Below the pieces are notes generated by a model, which worked only from the letters and a program-made list of their open reading frames with translations, had not been told where the DNA came from and ran no database searches. Below, piece by piece: positions 25,540-39,605 of a stretch of 64,000 bases of DNA. This DNA comes from Steromphala cineraria (Eukaryota > Mollusca > Gastropoda > Trochida > Trochidae), in NCBI GenBank assembly GCA_916613615.1, contig OU744727.1, forward strand, positions 17,492,093 through 17,556,092, in the 5' to 3' direction. Position 1 is the stretch's first letter. Every line of letters begins with the position of its first letter. The translations under genes were made by a program, and so were the position numbers.

Positions 25540-26476
25540 CTTATGACAATGCACAAGATAAAGACGCCTTAACAAGATTCAAAATTTATCTTATCAATCA
25601 GTAAAGAAATGAGCATTTCCTAATAAGACATGCAAATTTTAATAGAAATAGGTATACAAAATAGAGCCATTGGCTCTGTTGCTCAACAGGCTTCATTATC
25701 TAATTTGCTTTAGGGTATGGTCAATGTGCATATTAAAATCTCCATTACATGAGGAGTGTCAACAAAATATTTCAGCAAAAGGCACCACTCCATCATTAGG
25801 TCTGATCACATATCAATTTTCGTTAAAAAAATATTGAAATGTTTTTTAGATATGGCTCAGAAACAGACCCTACCCCGATATGCATTAAGTTAAAACCCTC
25901 ATATGCACCGAGTTCAAATGGTTTCCATGGGAACAAGAAAATAGAAAATTCAGAATAACCAAAATAAAAAAATGCACCACTCCACCACTAGATCTAACCG
26001 CATACTAAGTTTCGTAAAAAAATATTGCATGTCTTTTTTTAGTAATGGCCGGAAACAAAAGCATTTCGGCTTTGCGTTTTCGAGATGTAGCCGCTGAAAT
26101 CATTGTCTCCCTCATAGCTTTGCGGGACACATATTAAGCAAATACCTTACTCATTTTGCAAAGAAAATAACTGTTACTTTGCGTCATCATATTAGGAAAC
26201 AAAGCCCCTATGATATAATTGAATACTTCATTGATATATTCAAATTATAAAAATGTAGGAGAATTATAAATATAAAATTACATGTCCAAATTGTAACGAT
26301 ATTTGCTTGATAATAATAATTGACAACAACACCAAATATTCATTATAATTTGATATTTTGCTAGCTTCATCAGTCTATCATCGATAACTTCTGTGACAAA
26401 TTTTGGTAAATAAAATGCATTAGTTATTAAGTTATGAGGCAAACAACCTCCCAAATGAAGAGGTGACTGATTTGAA

Positions 26477-26636
26477 ATTACCACTCCATATTTGAAATTA
26501 CCACTCCATATTTGAAAGTACAACTCCATATTTGAAAGTACAACTCCATATTTGAAATAACCACTCCATATTTGAAATTACCACTCCATATTTGAAATTA
26601 CCACTCCATATTTGAAATTACCACTCCATATTTGTG
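26477..26636. repeat. 20-bp minisatellite, 8 copies (U4)
   Basis: Includes two adjacent AGTACAACTCC variant copies that are also present in U5. Confidence 0.95.
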
Positions 26637-27686
26637 ATCTCTCACAAGATCTCGCGCTATTTATAGTGCAAGATGCGGGTTTGACGATTCCAGGTTTTTC
26701 ATCATGATATCAACTCTGTTAAAAATTCCAATTAAAGTATTTAACACATTGCTATGGGTTATAGGACCTCACCATGATCATACAAATACACAGTGAGTGT
26801 ATTCAAGGATTATGTCGGATGTTCGATATCTTGTTTTCCATTAATTCTTATATGATGATGATATTGTTGAGTCTATAGTGATCTCTTTTACTTTGTTGCT
26901 ATAACAGAAGGTATCACTGAAGTTACTGCACTCAAGGACAAAATACAGATTTGTTCAATCTATTATCTAAAATGTATAAATACAACAAACAGACATATAG
27001 GTTTATCATGTCCTGTCTCTATGCTTCGTGAACAAATTAAATTTGATATTTACCTGATTTCTTCGTCTCCCTTTGCTTTGTAAGCTTCTCATATGAGATG
27101 AAAGTGGTAGAAGATTTCGACAGGATTTCCTTCATTGTTGTGCGATGGTCATCAACAGAGAAACCTGAACCAACGATAAGGAATTATCAACATCATTATC
27201 AGTTTTGTAACGGAGAGATGTTAAATACTTGCGCAGATCTTTACTGCATACATCACTCGTTTGTTGCATTCGATACATAGGCATTTGGTATAACATCTTG
27301 ACTTTCACTCGAACATTTACCAAATCTGAATGTTTACTTTCTTAAAACTTATATGTTTTCACTATAAGTTGAAATCGTTAATGCTGATAATATAACTAAT
27401 TATTAATTAACTATCAATGATATGGCATTTATACAATTTATACGGCCTGCACTATACGAATCCGCAACTGGGCCAAAACAGGGAAAACTGGGCCAATACG
27501 AGCAAAACAGGGCCAATACGAGCAGACTGGGCCAATACAAGTCTGAGCATGCGCATACACACATAAATGGCGAGAGTCCGAAGCTATCACTTCGTTCATC
27601 AATCTCATTGATAATTTTGATTTGTAATAATTAACTCTCTGTTGTTGTGCAAGTAAATTACAAAGTAGCTAATTAATAAAAACGTC

Positions 27687-27816
27687 ATTAATCAAGTTTT
27701 TCGTATTGGCCCAGTTACAGGTTCTCGGTCTTCTGTATTGGCCCTTGGCTTCGCCTCGGCCAAATACAGCAGACCTTGAACCTGTAACTGGACCAATACG
27801 GAAAAACTTGATTAAT
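27687..27816. repeat. Hairpin (U4)
   Basis: Arms conserved; loop slightly rearranged (GGCCAAATAC). In U5 the left arm is deleted at 42420, leaving only the right arm (42443-42484). Confidence 0.8.
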
Positions 27817-29741
27817 AACATTATAATATAAGCATATTTACCATGATGGGTTGGTTCCCGGAAGTTGAGTTTAGAAGCAGCTGTCCCCATATAGTCTGTG
27901 GGGAAATGAAGTTTGCATATCAACATCACTTTATCAAAGTTAGAATATGAACATGTCATTCTTCCACAAGGATCTTTGTTCGTTTGCCTATCATATGAGC
28001 GACTGCTTCTATCTGCAAGTTCTTTGTGTCCATACAGAAATACACAAAGAAGCAGGGTCTGTATACCAGCCATTGTGAGTAGAATAATACTGTTTTATCT
28101 AACATGTAACAAATGCCATTTTCATTTTCGTACAGATTCTCGTCTCAGAGGCACAAAACAAGACTACATCATTTTACATTTTTAAATATGCTGTTTGCAA
28201 AAATGACATATTTAGTTACAACATTTATACCATTATAATACTTCTAGAATAAGATCCAATGTATATTTCATTGTAATTGAAAGTTTTATTGGGGCTTTTG
28301 TATAAAAGGGGCAATTTAAAATCTGAGAACGAGAATTTTATCCGAATTTTAATTCATTTTTAATTTACAGAAACATAAAACATAGTCTCAAATAAACCAC
28401 AAATCTTGCAATTGTTTTTTTATGACAAACTTTCATTTGAGAGTCGCCGTTAATACATTTTCATATAGAACAAATTGAAAGTTGTGATTATCTGTTTAAA
28501 ACATATCATAATTAGAAAATGTACATCCAATACTTTCTACTGACATTAAACAATAAAAATTAGTAAATAAATCATCAATGATCAGTTTAAAGGCCCGTAG
28601 TAAAAAGATAAAGTAAAACGATTCATCGTTATTTTTTTTATTAATATGTTTACATACGTGTGTCATACGCATGCATTTTCACGGCGTGAAAGGGAGATCG
28701 ATAAAGAAGCCATTGGGTTATACAATAGTTTTTATTTAAACATCTAAACCATTGGTTTTAAAATAATTTTTACTATGAGTTTCATAAACATCTTTTAACA
28801 TCCTTCCATATCATCATCTTCCCAGGTAGAAAACTGGTGATCCGGAGCAGCGACACCTATCGTGATCACGAGTTACGCCCCTTATCAGCTCTTTCAACAA
28901 TAGCCAATGAAATTGCCGTTTACATTCGGAACAAATTCAAAATAATAACAGACGTTCTTTTTGAAATCTATCCGAATGAAATTGAATTTTACACTTCAAT
29001 ACGCATGGTTGTTTTCCAATCTGATTTAAATCAAATCATTGATTCGCTCCCTTATTTTATTTATGTTATGTTGTTACTGGTCACTCATCTACGATCTGAC
29101 GGAATCCCGTAGAGGTCCGTGTCCACCGGAAGTAAGATTTCAACCCGTCACGGTTGCGCTTTCAAAGTTGTGAAAGTAGATTAAAGGTTCAAACATCATC
29201 GCTTTTCTTTGTAACGCGGAAAATGCCGAGGTTTTCTGAATGTTTGGGTACGCTTGATTTGCTACATCAACATGAAAGCAGTATGTTTGTTAACATCCTT
29301 GTCGTCGGAATTAATAAAATATGATCAAATCTCAGATTGTCGGAAACTAGATACGATATTTCTGTAAATCTTATGCATATCATACGTGTTGTAAAATTAA
29401 TAATCCTATGATACATTACAATCTAGACTATGATCGAAATCAAATGATACAAGATTGAGAAAAAATCATGAAATACCAATATTGTTTTCTTTGAAGTACA
29501 ACCTTAATCTTTAATTAACTGATAATTAAATTGTTTTCTCAAAACATCTTAGTCACACGTTTTGCGGTGAGATTTGCAGATTATGAAGATTAGTTTAAAA
29601 GAAGAGTTTAAATTGAGTTCTTGAAAATACTACTCAAATTCAGGCCCGTAAAATGCATACAGCTATTATACAAAATTCACCATGAAATGCTGATCATTAT
29701 GGATCTTAAATTCTATTCTATCTTTTCACGTACCTTATATA

Positions 29742-30609
29742 TACACAAAGAACTTAATTAAGCAACCCCCTATTTTGAAAAATGAATTTGGGTGCTTTTG
29801 GACTATTTGGATTAATTTGATGTATTGACCACTCCAGATATAACAATTGCTTTGTTATTGACTATTTAATTGAACTAAAAATCGCTAAAGTGCAAAAATA
29901 ATGAAACCACTGAAATTTTGCCAAATATAACTATTGTCAAAGTGGGAAAACTACAATTTAACTTTGGATGTTAGGAATGAAAAATAACATTTCTGGTCCC
30001 TAGTTGACATTCATACACTAAAACCCTTTTTAACATGCAAGATAAGAGAATAGTAAGACATTAAATTTTCAGTACTTTTTTCATCAAAAATTGATAAAAT
30101 CTCTACAATCTTAACATTTGTGAGGTAATTTGAGATTCCTTGAGTTGAACTTGTTGATCAAACACTTCTCCTTCCTTTAGATAAGCCATTATCTTTGACA
30201 GTGACCAATTAATGTCTTTGTGAAGTTTTCTTTAAATTCGATATTTGATAATTTTGGGATTTCGAAGGTTCATACTGCTTTAACGATAGACTTTTGCTAT
30301 GGGGTTATTTACCAAAAAGTCATCAATTCACTCAAGAGAATGATAATAATCACATTACAGCAAAACATATTGACTTTCATTTCAAATTTTCGGGTAACTT
30401 GCATTTTGACTAAAAAATACCAAGTATTTGTAAAGCCAGTAATTCAGTGACAGTGAATCATAAACCGAGTGAAGTTTTCGTTTCCACTCTGCTAGATGAT
30501 CGTTCTTTTAAAACATCCTTATTGTTTGCCTGTTCATTTGTTTTGTTTATTATTAGCAGTATTTTTCTGTTTGAAAAAGTGGGGGGTGCTTAATTAAGTT
30601 CTTTGTGTA
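29742..30609. mobile_element. 868-bp terminal-inverted-repeat element (U5 copy)
   Basis: Same ends and interior as the other long-unit copies. The remnant in U6 (44093-44725) has lost both ends. Confidence 0.75.
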
Positions 30610-32150
30610 TACTTGATTATCAACAAATTTCCGGATTTATAAAGCTTTGCAAAGAATTCAGAAGCGTTTTGTCAGTGTCAGTGACATATCCGCTTTTAAA
30701 CATAACATATGTAATGAAACTTTTATGGTTATTACAAAACTCGGTCATAAGTAATCAAATGTATTTTTTTCCAAAACAACGGTTCTAGTCGGGTTGCAAA
30801 TCAAGTAAGCCCCTTGCAATGCCGACGCGCTCATGCAGCCCTCAGTAGCTTATTTCCATCTGTAGACACAGTGATTTACAATGGATAGCCAGACACACCA
30901 AAGCCTGTGCACCTATATTTGTAGGTTTTGTTATATGAATTATTACAAAGCATTTATAGCGGGGTTAACTATTTTATTGATACGCCGAAATGACGGAGGA
31001 AGATGGAATCTGATTGGTCGCATCAGGACCGACCCTACAAACTGATTGACTGTCAAATTCGGGGTCATTTCCTGTTCAAAGTTCACCTGGACATGGTTCT
31101 CTACAGGACTCCGTCAGATCTTAGATTGGTGACAAGTAACAACATAATATGAAACAAGAGAGAGAATCTAAGATTTGATTTCAATGAGATTGGGTTGATT
31201 TCATGTTTTTGATGAGCACCGAGAATGCAGAGAAGACAAACAGTGATGTATCCCTGAAATAAAGTGTTTCTCTCCCTTGTAAAACGCATACAAAAGTGTT
31301 TTTTTCAAATCGGTTCATTTAACATGCTGTCTTCTGATTGGACTATTCTACTTCAGTGCACCGGATTGAAATGCTAGCACAGAAATTACGGCCAATGATG
31401 GAGGAATGGGAAAGTTTAGAAACTTTTTCGTTTCGCCCTTGACGTTGTGAAGATTCCATATCATAAGATATGGCCAAGATTATTGCTGACATTAAATGCG
31501 TTACTGTTAACAGTAGGTTAAACCTGAGTTAATTATTGTAATAATCTCCGAGCTTCAGCGAGGAGTTTGACACAATCATTCACGAGGGACAGATAATCCG
31601 TAATACCGAGCATCGAGTTGGTTATTCTGTTTCTTACACAAGAATTTTTTGATGCGCAAAAACTGGGGAAAATGAGAAATATTAAAAAAACTAAGCTCTG
31701 CCGGTAAAGTACAAATTGTACTCATACGCCATTCATAATTTTGCTCACTACTTCAGGATGGGCGACTCTAAGTAGTTCGCAACTCACTATCTTATTTGAA
31801 ATAGTTTATTATATTGATGTCACATTATATAAACAAAATATTGTCGCGAAGCATAAACAAACTTTTATAGACCGCGCAAAACCGAAAAGAAAAAGTAAGA
31901 CGTCTAGATCTAGCTTTCGTTTGACAAGCCTAGTGAGGAATGTATGACGTCACTGTTTGACGTCATAGAGCTATGACGTAACGACAGTTCCGCTGGCAAC
32001 TCTCTCACTTAGCGCCGCCTTGAAGATTTAAACTTGTATTTAAGGCACAGAAAACATCATAGGGTCTTATTTTCCCATTAAAAATGTTGTAGTAATGTGT
32101 GACTTTCGCAATTTAAGTAAAAGATTTTCATCTATATCTCTCAACTGAAA

Positions 32151-32606
32151 TATAAGATCCAGTCGAATCATGGTTGGTTTGGGAACCTGTCTGTTCAAAA
32201 TAGAAACAAATTGTCCAAAATCTTGAATACTGCATCAAAGATTATGGGGCTTCCCATTGAAACGATCGGCAGTTTTTATAAGAAGCAGTTATCAAAAAAA
32301 GGAAACAAAATTTTGGGTGATTCTACCCATCCACTTTTCTTGGAATTTTCAACATTACCTTCCGGACCTAGGCTTCGTATGCCGACTTTTCGAACAAACA
32401 GGTTCCACCAATCGTTCATTCCGTGCAGCATTAGAGAAATACATTCTTTCTAATGCTGCATCCAGTTTTACAAGTATTATGAATTATTTTTGATATGAAT
32501 TGTTTTGAATATTATGACATTAGTTGTCATCACATTTCTGGAGAATTGTAATTATACAAAACAAATTTCCCTTTTCGGACAATAAAGATTATCTTATCTT
32601 ATCTTA
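32151..32606 (+). pseudogene. Truncated LINE 3' end (U5 copy)
   Basis: Open through SFIPC as in U4. A short deletion after 32460 alters the 3' untranslated part. Ends in (TCTTA)3. Confidence 0.63.
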
Positions 32607-33271
32607 TGAATGGATGCAAAAAAGTTCCGTCAACCAATCAAAATGCGAGTTATTTTTAGAAAAACTGTAATTCCCATGACCATTATGCAAACTTTAATAC
32701 CCGGCATATCCTTGCCCGCTTGGGTAAGAATTTAGATTATTATGGTTGTGTTAGAGGTCCAATGTGGAACATGTATTTTTCTGTCATTTCATCAAGAAAG
32801 ACTTGATAATCAAACATAATAACCTTGTCCTTGCCGTCTTACATGGTCAGATTCTGAAAATCTGCACCCTAATATAACGCATTAGTACATTTATAGTGAT
32901 CATTAAGGGTTCAGCCCTTTGGGGAATAATCCTTATTTTATTGGGGTGTATTATTTCTTTTATTTGACCAATTTTTCTTCGCAGTGTCCCCTGTGTCCCT
33001 AATTAGGAGCCACAGGACGGTTTGACGGATGGACGGACGCCGTTTACCATAACATGCCTTAAGCCCATTGCGGGCCTTACAGAGAGCTGATGAGCTAAAA
33101 TGTCAATCACTCGTAGGTCAAGTGTTTTCGGCACCATTTTAATTTTTTGCACTTTTCAGAATTTGTTGACCCCTTGGACCTTTGCGAATCTTCTCCTTTG
33201 AAATGCTCCATATTGAAATTTTCAGGACTGATTCCGGACAAATTTATTCATGTGATGAGCTCAATGCGGCT

Positions 33272-33636
33272 GAAACCTCTTATCGTCACTTGCGACTATA
33301 TTTATATATTTACATCTCGAGGCGTTTTTGTTCTTAGAGAATAAGGTAAGAATAAAGTAGAACTTGAAGTCAGTTTTGTTTTTACTTCATAATCTAATGT
33401 TTAAGTTAGCCAAATTTCTCTTCTTAGAAATAAATGTTATTATAATGTTTTATGTGGTTAAATGGGTAGTTTTCATTAATATATATAAGGACAGTCTTGT
33501 TTATATCTAATAAGGTAAATAAGGTCGCACGTAAAAGGGAAAGTAGATATGAATATCAAATACTTCAGATAAGACTTGCTGTAGGTGGCATGCGTCATCC
33601 AGTCCATTTAAATGATACCTTCAACAAGTGTCTTCT
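33272..33636. repeat. Left copy of the long duplication flanking the LINE
   Basis: Matches 39606-40078 from GAA(A/T)CCTCTTATCGTC to TCAACAAGTGTCTTCT, except for an internal deletion of about 110 bp near 33425. It shares the private CTCGAGG variant with the right copy. Confidence 0.8.
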
Positions 33637-33797
33637 TTTTTATTTATTTTTTATTTCCATTTTTTGTACATTTCCATATAGTGCATCTCATATTCATTTC
33701 ACATGTACATTCAAGATATACATCATTCGTAAGTTTACATACAACAATCAGTTATGGCTTCTTGCAAGGTACATTGATTATGATATATACATGATTC

Positions 33798-36700
33798 TTA
33801 AATATCATAATTCTTAAATAGCATATGGAGTGATGACCAGAAGGCATAGAATCTTGTATAATTGCAACTTGAAAAAGCAATCATTTTTGTTATATGATAG
33901 TATGTAACTATTTCAAGCTGTAATGGTTTGAAATTTGGTATAATTTTTTTGATATGGCATTTGTACAGCATCGATTTTGTAATGAGAACAAGTGCATTCA
34001 AAGGGTTGTTGTTTATGCCTTTAAATCCAAACAGTATATTTCTGTATAGTTTGTAAGCCAATCTGACAATTGACTCCAGGTGCTATTTGCATATTGACAA
34101 GAATATAACATATGTGAGATGGTTTCTACTGGGTCATGACATAGTGAACATGCTGATGATTCTATATATCCCATTCTAAACAGTAATTTGTTCGTACTTA
34201 GAATGTTATGAATGATCTTATGCTGAAACCATCTTAGTTCACTACTTTGTGTACATCTCTTAGCCATTTGATTGATATTTGTCCACTCTAATTCAGTGTA
34301 TTCTTTTTGTAGATGGTCTTCCCATTTCAAGAAGGTTCTGGAATTTGTGAACTTTGAGTCAAATAAAGTCATATAAAATGCTGAACTGCCTTGTTGACTA
34401 TTTACTTTTGATATGTTGAAAGGGAGAATGGGCCTATGGAGCTGGTTTGTATCTGCTTTGACGTTGTGTAGTATCGATGATATTGATCTTTTAACTCCTT
34501 CATAGGTTAGAAAATCTGTTTTGATGTTATATCTTTCGACAAAGTCTCTACATTAATATATTTTTCCGTTTTCATCAATCAAATCGGATATATAAGTTAC
34601 ACCCTTTTTATCCCATTGCTTAATATGGATAGTGTCACCATCAATTTTGATATTACTGTTAAACCAAATTGATTTTATCATTATTTCTTCACCAGTAGTT
34701 TCTTTTTCACAGCAATGTAAAACTTTTGCCCAAACGGAGAGTACATCTTTCCAAAACATGTTTGAGATTTTTGGGACTATATTGTCTAAAATATAATTGG
34801 AATCTGCCAAATGTAGTAAATTAATGTCCACAATATGTTCTTTGAACACACTTATCCAAACTGCATTTTTGTAAAAGAGTCTTTTTATCCAACTCAGCTT
34901 TTGTGCTGCTATAGATGTACTTATTTCAGGAACACTTATACCTCCTTATTTTGGTGGAAGCTTCATAATATCCCTCTTGATTTTATCCGGCTTCCCTTTC
35001 CAAATAAATTGGTAACATTTCTTTTGGAAATCTTCTATAATTTTTGCAGGGGGAGTGGGGATACTACTAAACAAGTGATTGAGTTTTGGAAGTAATAATG
35101 ATTTTAGGACTGTATTTCTTCCTAGAGGAGTTAGAGTTCTTTTTACCAATTGTGTCATTTCCTTTTCAATCTTATCAAACTGTTTGGTGTAGTTCAATGA
35201 TATCATATTGTCCAAGTCTACGTCAAATTCAATACCTAGGAGTTTAAATTGTGTCTGAGCCCAGTCCAGTTTCCATTCCTCACATAGTTTGTAACGTGTT
35301 CTCTTTTTTGACCCAATCCAAATCAATTTAGTCTTTTCAGCATTAACCTTCAATCCAGAAAATCTTGCATAAAATCTCAATGTATTCATTGTTGCATAGA
35401 GGCTTTTTTCGGATCCATCGAGCGTTAGTGTAGTGTCATCTGCAAATTGTGCAAGGAGAGATAAAATGCTTCCCATCTGTATACCATGTATATTTTTATT
35501 ATTTCTTAACATTATTGCGAGTATTTCAGCACACAGGATAAATATATATGGTGAGATTGGATCTCCCTGGCGGCAACCCCTTGCTATTTTGAAGAAGGAG
35601 CTGGCATGTCCATTAATTAGTACACATGATTCAATATCTTCAAAAAGGATTTTTACCCATTTCTTAATGTCTGGGCCAAAGTTGAAAAAATTAAGTACAT
35701 TGTGCATGAATTTTCTTTCTACAGAATCAAATGCTTTTTCAAAATCTATTAATAATAATAGACCTGGTTTTTGATAAGTTTCTGTATAGTCCATCACATC
35801 ATAAATCATTCTTGTTACTTCACCAATGTATCTTCCTGCCACAAAACCTTTTTGATCTTCATGTATGCTGAATGGTAGTACTTGTTTTATTCTATTTGCT
35901 ATTGCTGCCGATGCCAGTTTATATGTAGTATTGAGGAGGGATATTGGGCGCCAATTTTTTAAATATAACTTAGGTTTATTTTCCTTTGGAATGCATGTAA
36001 TCAGTCCTTGCCTTTGTGTGACTGACATAGTGCCAATAATAAAGGAGTAATTTAGTGCTTTTATTAGGTATTTATGCAAATCTAACCAAAAGAATTTGAA
36101 AAATTCTGTTGTAAATCCGTCGGGCCCAGGACTTTTCTCATTTTTCATATTTTTTAATGCAAGTAAAACTTCATCATAATTCAATAGGCCTTCCAGCGAT
36201 TCAGATGTAATATCATCTACTTTTGGGATTTGTATTTCAGTAAAATAGTTTTCTAAATCCATTTCTATACAGTCTCTCCTAGTATAGAGGTATTTGTAAT
36301 AATTTTTTACTTCTTGAATAATTTCATCTTGTGTATTTAATAAGGTTCCATCTTTATTTTCAAGTTCTGATATAGATTTGTTCAGAAAATTCCTTTGTTC
36401 TAATTGCAGAAAACATTTGGAGGGTTTCTCCCCGTGTTCAACCCATTTTGCTTTTGATCTTATAAAAGAGCCTTCAGTTCTTTTTCTATTTATATTGTCA
36501 AGTTCAGTTTGAGTTTCTTTTACTTTTTCCACTAAATTTTTTTTTTCATTTTCCAGTTTAGTTTCGTCCAACCTGATTTCATAGTCAACTAAATCGTTTT
36601 CCAATTTGGTTTCTTGAGCCAAAGTTTTCTTTTTCTTTGTTGAGGAGAAAAAAATTGAACTTCCCCTTATATTAAGTAATAACATTTCCCATAGCAATTG

Positions 36701-37585
36701 ATCATTTAGTGTAGAGCTATTTTGTTCATTTTCAGTAGGAGTTTTATATTGTTCAATAGTTTCACTTATAGTCTTTTTCACAAGTTGTATGTACTCTTTA
36801 TCTTTTAAAAGTGAATTATTAAATTTCCAAAACCCCTTTCCTCTTTCTACATCAGATAAAGTTATGGTAAGTGATATTATAGAGTGGTCTGAATTAATAC
36901 TTGGAATAATATCAGTGTTATCAACGGATTGTAGAATGTTATGAGAAACTAAGAAATAGTCTAATCGAGCTTGTTTCAGCGGTGTAGGTTGCCTCCAGGT
37001 AAATCTTCTCAAAGATGGGTTTAACTCGCGCCATGGATCTTTTAGATCTAATGCATCTATAGTCTCTAGTACTTCTTGTCTAGCTTTTGGATTATTGATG
37101 TGCTTGTAGTTATATGTATCTTTTTCAGGGTCAAGTATTAGATTCCAATCTCCACACATAATAATTCGATCACCCTGGAAATTTTCTGCAATTTCCTTAA
37201 TGTTTTGGATAAATTCTGGTTTGTCCACATTGGGTCCATAAAGGTTTACAAGTGTGTATATTTTGTCATCAATGAGAACATCTAATGCTACATAATTTCC
37301 TTCTTCCTTATCCACAGTGGAATCTAAAACTTTAAATTCAAAATTATTGTTAAATAGAATTGCTGTTCCCCTGGAATTGCTTTTAAAAGGTGATATGTAG
37401 CATTCTTTGTAACCCCATTGTTGCTTTATTATTTGTTCTTGTTCAGATGTAAAGTGTACATCTTGTAAACAATAAATTTGGGCTTTCTTTTTCTTCAGGA
37501 ATCCAAAAACTTGTTTTCTTTTTTTAGTACTATTAAGTCCTCTACAGTTCAAGGATAATATTCTAAGTTTTTCCCTTCTATACAT
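33798..37585 (-). pseudogene. LINE ORF2 (endonuclease / reverse transcriptase), two stops and a frameshift
   Basis: Read from 37585, the frame is open for 879 codons. Residues 1-240 are an APE-type endonuclease (SLNCRG at 11, LYGPN at 115, GDWN at 145, DHSI at 233). Residues about 430-760 are reverse transcriptase (SPGPDGF at 485, LLIDFEKAFD at 611, GCRQGDPISP at 670, FADD at 714). A TAA follows LPPK (34946). The same frame continues from GGISVP to a second TAA at 34553, then through a C-terminal zinc knuckle (CSLCHDPVETISHMLYSC). Near 34013-34061 the frame shifts by one and continues (ILFGFKG, NPLNALVL) to 33798. The ancestral length was about 1260 residues, normal for Tx1/L1 ORF2. Catalytic motifs are intact; the damage is truncating only. 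Confidence 0.9.
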
Positions 37586-38659
37586 TTGGGGTTTGCAAAG
37601 CTCTTATGTGAACATTATGGATGATATATCTGTCGTATTGTAGGGTATGTACATTTTGTGATGGTTCAAATGGAAATGGATTTTTTTCGTAACACATGTC
37701 AACATTTTGAAGAAAAGAAATGGAAAAAATTAAATTAAAATAAACTGTACAACATGAGTACGTTACGACTTCCGTTTGAAGACGTGTGGTAAGTGGTGTT
37801 TGATGCTGCGCCGAAAGTAAATATTTGATGAATAGCATAAGCTATCGCTGCCTTGCTTTCATCGCTAATCATCTATACACTTTTGGAAGAAGTTTTGATC
37901 ATAAATTATCTAAAAGTGTCATATACATTTCTTCCGACAAAAGTCGTTTTGTAAACACTCATTGTCTAGACATGTCACGTGATTGTTTTACCTTGATCAC
38001 ATGATTTTAGTCATGTAGTACAAATAAAGTCATTTATGATAGTGTTATACAAATTATGTCTGGGTAACATAACGTAAGGTTTAACACACGATTTAGTTAT
38101 AAGGTATTATGCTTGGGTATTAGAAGCGGCTGCACGACATGAATATGAAAATAAAATGAAAATATAGCGTGCAAAGTTCACTTCAGGTCACTTCAGGTCA
38201 CACGTTAGTAGTCATATGATCATTTGTAAAATAACATCAAACTTTTTACACTTATAACGATGTTATTATCATCATCCCAAAAAATGAAATTGCAAATATA
38301 AATGTAAATATAAATAAAGGCATTAAATGATAACGTTATACATTTTTAGGTCGAAATTATAAGATTGTCCTTTGTCTTATTCCTAAATGTTCGATTTGCA
38401 GCATGAAATGCCGGCAGTCACTAGGCCTAGGCTGTAGTGACAAGTTCATGGATATTTATACATAGTAGATCGTATCGTCTTACCTGTATTAATGAACATC
38501 CTTATCACAATATCCATTGAATCAAATGAAAGAGTAATCCCAAGTAGTTATTGAACATAAAACACATTTCACATATTATTTAGAGTTCTTTTTCACAATA
38601 ATATTCAGTCCTAGAATAGTCTTGTAAATATTGACACCTCCGTTATGGCACAGGGAATG
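37586..38659. other. Non-coding spacer between LINE ORF1 and ORF2
   Basis: AT-rich, with no reading frame of note. At 1.07 kb it is much longer than usual L1-type inter-ORF gaps. I see no clear terminal repeats marking a secondary insertion, so a family-specific long spacer is equally possible. Confidence 0.5.
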
Positions 38660-39516
38660 TTACTCCGTATCGATTGAGATCGGGGGGTCATCTGCGAGTC
38701 CCAATTCTTTCCATTCGCTGTTCTTATTTTGTCTATAACAAAGTTTTAGGTCGATTCCTCGTTCGAGAATTTTTGTCTGGACATGACGATCTCTTCTCAG
38801 CTCAAATGCCTTCGTCGCTAATTTTCCCCTGTATTTCTTCAACTTCACCGGTAGGTCGGTTCGGATAGAGATACGATTGTCCATCAGAAGTTTTCGGTGT
38901 TTGCCGATTGCGTCAAATACTGATTGTCGATCTGCCATGCGGATGAACTTCACCATAATAGGAAGAGGCATATTAGCTGAACGGCCCGTTGTTGAATATC
39001 TCGGTAGGCGATGCAGGTTGACGAAATCCATGTCTTCTGCGTTTTGGATATTCATATCCCTAAATAGTTTCCGTACTTCAGTCTCTGCGTCTTGGTTATC
39101 TGGTATACCGTATACGAGTAGATTTGCCCGACGTGAGTACATTTCGTATTGTAGGTCTTTCCTTTCGTTTTCGGTTCTCATTTCTTTGATTTCTTCCTTC
39201 AATTTTTGAATTTCTAATTGTTTTCGTCGATTGATTGTGCGTTGAAGTTAATGGAATCTTCAATTTTTGTCACTGTACACTCGAGTTCTTTCTGCATCTT
39301 ATCCATTCGCCCTGTTATTGTGTTAGACAGTTTTTTCAATTTAGTGTCGATGAAATTCTTCATGTCGCACATGGCCTCCATGTTTAATTCTGCATCAAGA
39401 TTTTTCCCGGGCGACGTTCTTTGCTTTTTGGCGCTATCAGATCTAAATCTGTCTAGAATACTGCCGGATGGTGTGGGTGGATTATCTTTTGTTGTTTTCT
39501 GGCTTCTAGTGGCCAT
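38660..39516 (-). pseudogene. LINE ORF1 (RNA-binding protein), one frameshift
   Basis: The first segment, 39516 to 39214 (100 codons), starts MATRSQ and becomes helical and heptad-like (NFIDTKLKKL, MDKMQKELE). The second, to 38660, is in another frame and can be read upstream from about 39230 as further coiled coil (QLEIQKLKEEI). It then enters an RRM-like domain with NLLVYGIP, LHRLPR and MVKFIRMADR, the layout of L1-type ORF1 (Transposase_22 family), and a basic C-terminal part. A single frameshift near 39225 separates the halves. The known family role is to form trimers coating the element RNA. Confidence 0.8.
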
Positions 39517-39605
39517 TTTTGTGATTGATAGCGATTATGTCAAGTTTTGGATAGTTTCGGCGGAGCACCTCACAAGCACGTCTTAGCTGGCGCGATGCAT
39601 GACCG

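Larger units (their letters stand above)
26278..28073 (-). pseudogene. Broken copy of the candidate array gene (U4)
   Basis: Exon A (28073 to 27842) is open with a good donor. Exon B (27325 to 27054) has a nonsense change after IAQQ (AGA to TGA, near 27132). Exon C (26466 to 26278) is present. If the model is real, this copy is inactive. Confidence 0.25.
20575..29006. repeat. Macrosatellite unit U4 (complete long form, 8.43 kb)
   Basis: This is the only complete, uninterrupted long unit and the best reference for the array. In order it contains the 868-bp inverted-terminal-repeat element, the LINE C-terminal fragment, the 168-bp inverted-repeat element, the eight-copy minisatellite, the three candidate exon segments on the minus strand and the hairpin. 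The spacing from its boundary motif to that of U5 is 8432 bases. Confidence 0.93.
33637..39605 (-). mobile_element. L1/Tx1-like LINE, nearly full length, inserted in U5
   Basis: A 5.97-kb two-ORF non-LTR retrotransposon on the minus strand. It has a short 5' leader (39605-39517), ORF1, a 1.07-kb non-coding spacer, ORF2 and a T-rich (A-rich on the coding strand) end at 33637-33660. Its ends coincide exactly with the breaks in unit sequence: unit match stops at 33636 and resumes at 39606. The flanking unit sequence 33272-33636 is repeated at 39606-40078. Both ORFs carry disabling changes, so this copy cannot act autonomously. Confidence 0.9.

Noticed and set aside
34835..36050. Plus-strand frames over the LINE ORF2
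   Set aside because: Shadows opposite the strongly supported minus-strand reverse transcriptase.
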